Assembly: GCA_964523295.1 (NCBI GenBank)
Contig: CAZGAH010000076.1
Span: 1 to 20,978 of the forward strand
DNA length: 20,978 nt
DNA from: CAZGAH01 sp964523295
GTDB lineage: Bacteria > Desulfobacterota > Desulfovibrionia > Desulfovibrionales > Desulfovibrionaceae
Direction of reading: 5' to 3'
Shown here: positions 15,023-20,978 of the stretch, one piece after another
Layout: every line of letters starts with the position of its first letter
Position numbering within the stretch: the first letter of the stretch is position 1
Program-made: the position numbers and the translations under genes
The notes under the pieces: generated by a model
What the model saw: the letters and a program-made list of their open reading frames with translations, nothing else
What the model was told of the DNA's origin: nothing
Databases searched by the model: none

Positions 15023-15421
15023 CTAGTCCAGCGAGATCAGCGGGATACCGGGCAGCGACCCGTCATCCGCCCCACATCCACGCAGCAACGCCTCCGCCCG
15101 CAGGCAACGGCCGGTGTGCCCGGCCTGCGTCGTGCCGCAAACGGGACAGCTCGCCTGCCCGGCATGACGGATGAAGTCGCGCTCGCAGGCACAGGTCCAG
15201 AACTCGCAGGACAGGGCCACCGCGTGCCCCCACTCGGCGAGGTACGCGGCGACCTCGTCACCCGCGGCCACCTCGAAGATATCCCAGCCGTCGCGTTCCA
15301 GACGAAGCGCGTTGAAATCATTGGCGCGACGCCGGTTCACGAGCGCATGGAAATGATGGTCGGAGTCCCGGGCGACAACAAGACAGAGCTGCAGATCCAG
15401 ATCGGAAAACACGACGTTCAT
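15023..15421 (-). CDS. Unrecognised zinc-ribbon protein heading the cas1-cas2 operon
   Basis: 132 residues that I do not recognise. The N-terminal half (MNVVFSDLDLQLCLVVARDS through DIFEVAAGDEVAAYLAEWG) looks alpha/beta. The C-terminal half holds eight-Cys-rich sequence with C77-x-C79 and C92-P-V-C95, a likely zinc ribbon, followed by C106 and C116. It has a good ribosome binding site (GGGAG, eight bases upstream) and is followed ten bases later by cas1. It is directly downstream of shared promoter copy C, so it is the first gene of the adaptation operon. The position argues for a role in spacer acquisition, such as prespacer binding or trimming, or in its control. This is inference from context; no catalytic motif is visible. 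Confidence 0.75.
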   Translation of the reverse strand: MNVVFSDLDLQLCLVVARDSDHHFHALVNRRRANDFNALRLERDGWDIFEVAAGDEVAAYLAEWGHAVALSCEFWTCACERDFIRHAGQASCPVCGTTQAGHTGRCLRAEALLRGCGADDGSLPGIPLISLD

Positions 15422-15692
15422 GGCTGATTCTCCCGTTCAGGCGAAGTTGGTGCGTGCCTGAAACCGGTTGTGCCATGATTCGGCGAGAATCCAAGTCCGG
15501 CAACGTTGCCATGCAGCGGATACGGACAAGGGCTGAGCTGCGCGGAAAGTCAAGGCATGAGCAGCTTGCCTGTTCAAGGTGCCTTCTTCTCCAGGGGGGC
15601 GCGCCCTGGCGCGTCGTGTATGGCTCGCGATGCTCTTCGCCCCCGGCTGCGCGCCCGCGTCGCGTGTGCCGCAGGCGACAGTCACCGCCGGC
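15422..15692. other. Upstream region of the adaptation operon
   Basis: Apart from the shared promoter element I see nothing here that can be supported. Several overlapping open frames on both strands lack ribosome binding sites and recognisable sequence. Confidence 0.4.
15471..15510 (-). promoter_or_regulatory. Shared CRISPR promoter/operator element, copy C (upstream of adaptation operon)
   Basis: On the minus strand it begins with the perfect 12-base palindrome GGCAACGTTGCC (15510-15499), continues GGACTTGGATTC and ends CATGGCA, with the same spacing as copy A. It ends 49 bases before the ATG of the zinc-ribbon gene. This makes expression of adaptation genes likely to be co-regulated with the interference operon on the opposite strand. 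Confidence 0.62.
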
Positions 15693-15899
15693 TCAGGTCA
15701 GCCACCACCCGGCGTCGCTCGTACGGGGGCGCAGGCCCCGGGACGTGGCGTCCGTACACTGGAGGCCGGCGCGCAGCAGCTTGCAGGTCGCCGGCTGTTT
15801 CTGGCCCGGGCAATGGGTTTTCAGGCAGGCAAGCTGCACGATGTCCAGCGCGTACGCGCTGCCGCCGATACCGTAGCCGCTTCTGTTCGCCTCGCTCAT
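15693..15899 (-). CDS. Small Cys-rich hypothetical protein
   Basis: 68 residues. The first 48 include IVQLACLKTHCPGQK and ATCKLLRAGLQC, with cysteines at 25, 30, 39 and 48, which could bind a metal or form disulfides. No signal peptide is visible. AAGGGGA lies six bases before the ATG, which supports translation. The last 20 residues (TDATSRGLRPRT onward) are of low complexity and may be less conserved. It is on the same strand as the adaptation operon but lies 272 bases upstream of it and is probably not part of it. Function unknown. Confidence 0.55.
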   Translation of the reverse strand: MSEANRSGYGIGGSAYALDIVQLACLKTHCPGQKQPATCKLLRAGLQCTDATSRGLRPRTSDAGWWLT

Positions 15900-16013
15900 G
15901 TCCAGTCCCCTTGGTCTGACGCCGTGACAGGAATGCCTGTCGCCTGACTGCCTCCGCCTGTCGTAACACTACCTATCGGACGCGCGGATGCATCGCTTTA
16001 TCGTCGAACGGTG

Positions 16014-16052
16014 AAAAAGACCGGGTCAGCGGCGGCGGGAGGATATCCGCTG
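16014..16052 (-). terminator. Possible terminator after the GGDEF-EAL gene
   Basis: On the minus strand CAGCGG (16052-16047) can pair with CCGCTG (16032-16027), and a T5 run follows about nine bases later (16018-16014). The loop is long (14 bases) and the T run is not adjacent, so this is weak. Confidence 0.25.
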
Positions 16053-16068
16053 CGCGATGAATGGGAGC

Positions 16069-19000
16069 TCAGGCCGTAGCGGCGCTCCGGGGCGCGGCTG
16101 TGCGGGCCGCGTGCTCGAGGATGAGCCCCTCGGCGGCGTCCCTGGAGAGGGGGCGGGAGAAATAGTAGCCCTGGGCGTATTCGCAGCCCAGCGAGGTCAA
16201 CAAGCGGCTCTGCAGGACGTTTTCCACGCCTTCGGCCACGACCTCAAGATTGAGGTTATGCGCGAGATCGATGATGAGCTTGACGATCTCGATGTTCTCC
16301 TTGGCGGCTTCCATCATCCGGACAAAGCTCAGATCGATCTTGAGGTTGTCCAGGGGGAATTTTTGCAGATAGCTCATGGAGGAGTAGCCGGTGCCGAAGT
16401 CGTCAATGCTCAGCGCCACGCCGAGGTTTTTCAGCCGGGAGAGCTTGTCGATGGCGTACTGGGCGTTGTCCATGATCGCGGTTTCCGTAATCTCCAGCTT
16501 CAGGCTGGTGGCAGGCAGGCCGGTGTCCTCCAGGCTGCGCTTGACCAGGTCCAGCAATCCCGGCTGCGAGAACTGCCGGCCGGAGATGTTGACCGAGAGC
16601 AGCAGGTGCGTGGCCCCGGCCAGGCGTCTCCGCCAAGCGGCCAGCGTGCGGCAGGACTCCTGGAGCACCCATTGGCCCAATTCGACGATCTGGCCGGTCT
16701 CCTCGGCCACGGGAATGAATTCGCCGGGCGAAATGAGCCCCCGCGTGGGGTGGCTCCAGCGGATCAGGGCCTCGAAGCCCACCAGATCGCCGTCCGGCAG
16801 TTTGACGATAGGCTGGAACACCAGATGAAATTCATTGGCCTCCAGGGCGCGCCGCAAGTCAGTCTCCATGCGCATGGCCCACACGGCCCGATCGAGCATC
16901 CGGCCGTTGAAAATCTTGAAGCGGTCGCGCCCGGCCTGCTTGGCCCGGTACATGGCAATGGTCGCATTGCGTAACAGGTCCTCGGGCCGGTTCATGTCCG
17001 CCGGGCTGAGCACCACGCCCACGCTGGCCGTGACGCGCAGATCACGGCCATCCAGAACGACAGGCGCACTGACCGCTTCCAGTATCCGTTTGATGACGCC
17101 GGTGGCCTCGCGCGGCGTGCTCAACTCTTCCAGCAGCAGCACGAATTCGTCGCCGCCGAAGCGGGCCACGGTATCCAGCTCGCGTACGGCCTGCACCAGG
17201 CGCCGGGCGATTTCAGCGAGCACCTTGTCCCCGACCGCGTGGCCGAGGCTCTCGTTGACGAGCTTGAAGCGGTCCAGCCCCAGAAAGGCCACGGCAAAGA
17301 AATAGTCGTCCCGACGCTTGCAGCGTTCCAGACCGAGCAGTATCCGGTCCATGACCAGGGTACGGTTGCCGACGCCGGTAAGATGATCGTGCAGCGTATG
17401 GTGCTGCAGTTGCAGCTCGACCTGTTTGCGGTCGCTGACGTCGCGGATGGAATAACGGAACCCGGACGCTGCGCCGAGCGCGTTATATACGCGCTGCGCC
17501 GCCACGGAAACCCAGCGGGACCTGCCGTCGAGGTGCTGGATGCGCAGATCGAGCAGGTCGTACGTGGTCTTGCTTTCGACGGCGCGCAGGGTCGCCCACA
17601 GGGGACGGTCTTCGGGGTGAATGATCCGCTCCAGCAGGTCCGGATCGTCGGTAAAGGCGCCGCGGGCAAAGCCGGTGATGCGCTCGCAGGACGGACTGGA
17701 ATAGAGCAGGCGTCCGTCCTCGGCTATCCAAAGCTCCCAGTCGAAGGTATGATCGGACACGATCCGGCACAGCTCTTCCGCGTCGCGCAACGACTGCTCG
17801 ACGCGGTACCTGGGCGTGGCGTCGTGCAGGGTCGCCCCGATGGCCAACTGGCCGTCCCAGACGGCAGGGTGACTGCGCAACTCGACATGCCGCTCCGTCC
17901 CGTCCGGTCCGAGCAGGGTCAGGTCACGGTTCTGGCAGGTAGAAGCTGCCTCGGACGTCAGCATCGCGCTGGTCAGGGCCTGCGGGTCCGCGGTCATCCA
18001 CGCCCGCGCCGCGGCATTGGCGTAGGCCAGCTCCCCGCCGTGCAGCAGCACGAGCACGGCGTCGGGAAGCTCGTCGAGCAGGGGAACCAGCCCGGCATCC
18101 GGCAGGCAGCCCGCCGGTTCGTCGTCGCTCTCAACATGGGCCGGAGCCTCGTTCGTCGCCGTGGTCGTGACTTCCGGCGTAGCATCGTCCACGCCAGCTC
18201 CGGTCGCCGGGCCGAAATTGTCGAGTCGCCTGGGCATGGCCCGGCGTCGCCACAGAAGCCCGATCACGGCCAGAAGCAACAGGCCGGCGACGGCCCACCC
18301 GACCGGCAACAGGACCGATGCCGCCGGCGCCGCTACGGGTCCGGTTGCGACGATGCGACTGTCCGGAGGCAGGTTCTCGTGGGCGATTTTGAAGCGCTCC
18401 AGCACGGCGGCGTCGAAAAGAAACCGGGGTTCGGCAACGGGCGCAGGCCGGAAGGCTGCCTTCTCCGGCGAGAGCAGGGCCAGCAGGGCGCTCCCCGCGA
18501 GCCTTCCCGACTGTACCACATCCGCGAGCTTCCCGCCGGCGATTCCCTGACCAAAACCCAGGTCCGTCAGCGCGTAAACCGGCCTGGGGCAGGCTGCGCA
18601 CAGCTCGCCCAGGGTGAGCCCCGAGGGCAGCCGCGCGTCATCGTCGCGCAGGGAAAACCCGGCGTAGAGCACGACGTAGCTCGCGTCGAGCTGACGGACA
18701 CGATCGAGCGCTGCGGCACGGGATACGCCCTCGCCGATATCCACCGGCTCGGGGATGATACGGCCCTGATGCTCGCGCAGGAGCTCGCTCAGGACTTTGG
18801 CCACGGCCCGGCTTTCCCGGGTCTGATCCATCAGGCAGGCGACACGCCGGGCCTCGGGGTGCAACGACAACGCCAGATCGAGCGTGGCCTTGACCCCGAG
18901 CGGGGCGACGACGCGCCGGCCCTTGGGAATGTCCGCAGGATGAAGCCGGTCGACGAAGCTGCCAGCCACGCCGGACAGAATCAGCGGCACCCCTGGAAAG

Positions 19001-19356
19001 ATATCCTCGCCCTGCCGGAGCAGAAACCGGCAGGCAGCCTCGCCGTCGGCAACCAGCGCATCCGGCATCTGCCTGGCGTATCTGGTCTTGAAATATGCCC
19101 CCAACGGAGCCAGGCTGTCCACATCGGCAACCGCTCCCGCGTCAAGATACTCCTGGCGCAGGCGCCACTCCGAACCCGACAAGCCTTCTGCCAGCTCGGC
19201 TTCAAGGCCCCGGACAAAGGCCCTGCTCCAGGCATCCCCGGGCCGACCGCCGTGGACCACGAGCACGTCCGTGCCCGCACTCCGCGCCAGAGCAGCGCCT
19301 GACGCCAGAGCGACGACAACAAGAATACCAGACACGAGCCAGCCGATACCACGCAA
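16069..19356 (-). CDS. Membrane sensor with PAS, GGDEF and EAL domains (cyclic-di-GMP turnover)
   Basis: 1095 residues. A signal anchor (about 1-24) is followed by a periplasmic region (about 28-340) resembling ABC substrate-binding proteins of the sugar/ABC_sub_bind type (LVVHGGRPGDAW, FPGVPLILSGVAG). A transmembrane segment (about 347-372) follows, then two PAS-like regions (about 425-640). The GGDEF domain has GGDEF at 734-738 and an inhibitory-site RELD at 725-728. The EAL domain has E862-A-L, EITETAIM, DDFGTGYSS and EGVEN. Both catalytic signatures are intact, so it may both make and break cyclic di-GMP, with GGDEF possibly regulatory. The start is TTG at 19356, with AGAGGG seven bases upstream; no better ATG is available in frame. 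It appears unrelated to the CRISPR genes. Confidence 0.9.
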   Translation of the reverse strand: MRGIGWLVSGILVVVALASGAALARSAGTDVLVVHGGRPGDAWSRAFVRGLEAELAEGLSGSEWRLRQEYLDAGAVADVDSLAPLGAYFKTRYARQMPDALVADGEAACRFLLRQGEDIFPGVPLILSGVAGSFVDRLHPADIPKGRRVVAPLGVKATLDLALSLHPEARRVACLMDQTRESRAVAKVLSELLREHQGRIIPEPVDIGEGVSRAAALDRVRQLDASYVVLYAGFSLRDDDARLPSGLTLGELCAACPRPVYALTDLGFGQGIAGGKLADVVQSGRLAGSALLALLSPEKAAFRPAPVAEPRFLFDAAVLERFKIAHENLPPDSRIVATGPVAAPAASVLLPVGWAVAGLLLLAVIGLLWRRRAMPRRLDNFGPATGAGVDDATPEVTTTATNEAPAHVESDDEPAGCLPDAGLVPLLDELPDAVLVLLHGGELAYANAAARAWMTADPQALTSAMLTSEAASTCQNRDLTLLGPDGTERHVELRSHPAVWDGQLAIGATLHDATPRYRVEQSLRDAEELCRIVSDHTFDWELWIAEDGRLLYSSPSCERITGFARGAFTDDPDLLERIIHPEDRPLWATLRAVESKTTYDLLDLRIQHLDGRSRWVSVAAQRVYNALGAASGFRYSIRDVSDRKQVELQLQHHTLHDHLTGVGNRTLVMDRILLGLERCKRRDDYFFAVAFLGLDRFKLVNESLGHAVGDKVLAEIARRLVQAVRELDTVARFGGDEFVLLLEELSTPREATGVIKRILEAVSAPVVLDGRDLRVTASVGVVLSPADMNRPEDLLRNATIAMYRAKQAGRDRFKIFNGRMLDRAVWAMRMETDLRRALEANEFHLVFQPIVKLPDGDLVGFEALIRWSHPTRGLISPGEFIPVAEETGQIVELGQWVLQESCRTLAAWRRRLAGATHLLLSVNISGRQFSQPGLLDLVKRSLEDTGLPATSLKLEITETAIMDNAQYAIDKLSRLKNLGVALSIDDFGTGYSSMSYLQKFPLDNLKIDLSFVRMMEAAKENIEIVKLIIDLAHNLNLEVVAEGVENVLQSRLLTSLGCEYAQGYYFSRPLSRDAAEGLILEHAARTAAPRSAATA

Positions 19357-19796
19357 TGCGCTGCCCTCTTCTCACGGACAAAACCTGAGACTATTTTCCC
19401 CCTTCTAGTTCAGCAGACAAAAAAAAGCAATACCTACGCGATGTTTCATGTTTTCTGACAAGGCGCACGTCCGAAGGGCGTCCGGTATCGTGTCATACCA
19501 GCCTGACAGCGCCCACACGTCATGTCTGCGAAGTACGGCAGGCAACGGCATTGCCCGCGCGTGTTTTTTTCAGTGAATACGGAACACGCGCATGGTTCCG
19601 CGATATTGCCGAACCTGCTGCGGCGCGGGCAGCGTCCGCTGCCCGCGCCCGGCGTAGCGTTGTGGACGCCGCGCGAGGTCTCCTTCGGGCGCGTTCAATA
19701 CCAGAATGCCCGCCGCCGACCCGGATGGGTATGTCTGGCACGAATACTGCAAAATTAAAGATAAAACGGCAACAGAAACAGAAAAAGGAGCGCGTC
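19357..19796. other. Long non-coding stretch with strong inverted repeats
   Basis: No gene can be supported in these 440 bases. They hold A8 and T7 runs near 19420 and 19564, a small hairpin CGGAAC-N9-GTTCCG (19580-19600) and the very strong hairpin at 19622-19649. The open frames present lack ribosome binding sites or recognisable protein sequence. Confidence 0.45.
19622..19649. repeat. 13-bp perfect GC-rich hairpin
   Basis: GGCGCGGGCAGCG, loop TC, CGCTGCCCGCGCC: a perfect stem of 13 pairs. There is no T tract on either strand, so it is not a standard terminator. A dispersed palindromic element or the stem of a small RNA is possible. Confidence 0.6.
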
Positions 19797-19991
19797 ATGA
19801 ACAGTCAGGTCAATATCGTCAGCAAGGGGTGCTGCGAGGTCAAGGTGTATCCGGACGACAGCCTGAACTTTCACGTCAGGGTTTCCATGGCCGGGAGGAG
19901 TTTCGTCCAGGGCGGATTCCGGAATCCCGACGAAGCGCAGCGTCACGGTATCGCCATCATGCTGACCATGGACGGTCTGCAGAGGCGTTGA
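19797..19991 (+). CDS. Small hypothetical protein
   Basis: 64 residues that I do not recognise: MNSQVNIVSKGCCEVKVY, then NFHVRVSMAGRSFVQGGF and RNPDEAQRHGIAIMLTMDGL. The pattern suggests an antiparallel beta sheet followed by one helix. The ATG has a very good ribosome binding site AAAAAGGAG six bases upstream. An in-frame upstream extension exists but has atypical composition and was rejected. It stands alone, followed by a large inverted repeat. Function unknown. Confidence 0.65.
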   Translation: MNSQVNIVSKGCCEVKVYPDDSLNFHVRVSMAGRSFVQGGFRNPDEAQRHGIAIMLTMDGLQRR

Positions 19992-20384
19992 AGATGGAAA
20001 TAGCACCGAAACAGCCCGTCAGACCGGCCAGTGCCCCCGCGCGTCTGCGTGCGGAACGGACAGGCCGGTCTGACGTCATATCTTCCCGCCTGAACGGCTT
20101 TTCCTCCAGATAACGAATAACGCAGCCCCTCCCGGCTGCGATCAACGCCACGACCCGGTTGGCTGCCCGCTTTCTGTCGGCTCGGCGTCATTATTCTGTC
20201 GATTCTGGGTTCGGACCGAGTCAACATCCCCAGACGTGTTCTGAAAGATAATGCCGATGGGATCCTGGCATTGGCAGATTGCGGACGTTTTCCCGTATTC
20301 CGCGCGCACAGGGAGGTCGCTTTCCGGATGTGGGAATCGTAAACGGGACTCTATGCTGGCCCTCTATGCTCACCAAAAGCGCGC
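19992..20384. other. Stretch with inverted repeats and no recognised gene
   Basis: After the small gene come a 13-bp inverted repeat (20017-20075) and a 7-bp hairpin CGCAGCC-CCTCCC-GGCTGCG (20121-20140). An open plus-strand frame ending at about 20340 (including VFRAHREVAFRMWES) has no start signal and is not recognised; it may be a gene remnant. Confidence 0.4.
20017..20075. repeat. 13-bp perfect inverted repeat with 33-base loop
   Basis: CGTCAGACCGGCC at 20017-20029 pairs perfectly with GGCCGGTCTGACG at 20063-20075. It lies 25 bases after the small gene. It may end that transcript or form a structured RNA; no clear T tract follows the right arm. Confidence 0.65.
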
Positions 20385-20978
20385 ATGCTTTGTGAGTATT
20401 CCGTGACGAAGAGCTTGCGCGTATCCGTATGCTCGCCGCCGAGCCAGGGATGAACCGGCGGGTCCTTTCGCTGCGGGTGTGCGCCGAATTCGGCTGCCGC
20501 AAGCCCGACGGAGGGCTTAAGGAGATGAGCTGCCGGGTCGCCTGCCTGCGCATGCAGGCCGATGAACTCGTACAACGGCCTGCCCGCGGCATCGCAGCAG
20601 TAACGCCGCACGGAAAACAGCCCGGACAACCCGGGGCGAACTACAACCACCGCTGCTGGCCAGTGTCGGCGCTTTGCACGCCGTGCGCCTTAAGCCGGTT
20701 TTGACGCGGCGCGATTCACTCGTGTGGAATGAGTACATCGACCGTTACCACTATCTGGGTTACCAGCCTTTGCCCGGCGCGCAACAGCGGTACTTCGCCA
20801 GGTCCGAAGAAGGTCTGCTCGCGTTGCCGGGCTTCGGGGCCGCTGCCTGGAAAACCGCGCCACGCAACGAGTTCATTGGTTGGACGGCGCCCCAGCGCCA
20901 GGCCCGCCTCCACCTCGCCGTCAATAACGCCCGTTTCCTCATCCTCCCGTGGGTACGCTCCAGGCACCTGGCCTCCAG
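20385..20978 (+). pseudogene. Frameshifted DUF4338/DruA-like gene fragment, running off the window
   Basis: Three frame segments join to one DUF4338 (DruA-like) protein. MLCEYS (from 20385) is frame one. DEELARIRMLAAEPGMNRRVLSLRV and CRKPDGGLKEMSCRVACLRMQAD follow in a second frame (about 20400-20670). Then LHAVRLKPVLTRRDS, WNEYIDRYHYLGYQPLPGAQ and FIGWTAPQRQARLHLAVNNARF run from about 20672 to the window end, back in the first frame. The changes near 20400 and 20671 (GCTTTGCAC where GCTGCAC would restore the frame) disrupt it. The family is linked to Druantia defence and to transposase-like elements. The intact downstream motifs suggest recent decay or sequencing errors. Only the N-terminal half is in the window. 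Confidence 0.75.

Overview
The window is a GC-rich (about 60% or more by eye) bacterial chromosomal segment dominated by a complete type III-A (Csm) CRISPR-Cas locus. Host signs are indirect: GC-rich codon use, a long periplasmic-sensor PAS-GGDEF-EAL protein and small Cys-rich orphan proteins. A deltaproteobacterial sulfate reducer of the Desulfovibrionales type would fit, but no rRNA or core marker is present, so this is inference.

Layout. (1) 180-8575, plus strand: cas6, a CARF/ring-nuclease-type protein with a winged-helix C-terminus, cas10/csm1, csm2, csm3, csm4 and csm5. This makes mature crRNA, the Csm complex and the cyclic oligoadenylate (cOA) signal. (2) 8582-9404: a hicA-hicB toxin-antitoxin pair at the convergent junction, flanked by two near-identical palindromes; hicB contains a 10-N assembly gap. 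(3) 9397-10710, minus strand: a CARF-HEPN RNase (TIGR02710-like, Csm6/Csx1 class), the likely cOA-activated effector. (4) 10938-13055: a CRISPR array of 29 repeats and 28 spacers, transcribed on the minus strand from a sigma70-like leader promoter near 13190. (5) 13306-15421, minus strand: an adaptation operon made of an unrecognised zinc-ribbon protein, cas1 and two different tandem cas2 genes. (6) 15693-19356, minus strand: a small Cys-rich protein and a cyclic-di-GMP turnover protein, probably unrelated host genes. (7) 19797-20978, plus strand: a small orphan gene, large inverted repeats and a frameshifted DUF4338/DruA-like fragment running off the window, typical of accessory DNA.

How the parts work together. 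Cas6 cuts the array transcript at repeats. The crRNAs load into Csm1-5. Target RNA binding triggers Cas10 HD DNase and GGDD cOA synthesis. cOA switches on the CARF-HEPN RNase, and the NE0113-type protein probably binds or degrades cOA.

Main new observations. A roughly 40-bp element centred on the palindrome GGCAAYGTTKCC lies upstream of cas6, cas10 and the adaptation operon, suggesting one regulon; the cOA-binding winged-helix protein is a natural candidate regulator. All 28 spacers read as open coding sequence on the plus strand, and about eight look like gene starts (several with a Shine-Dalgarno). The minus-strand crRNAs would therefore be antisense to mRNA and biased to gene ends, although Cas1 carries no reverse transcriptase.
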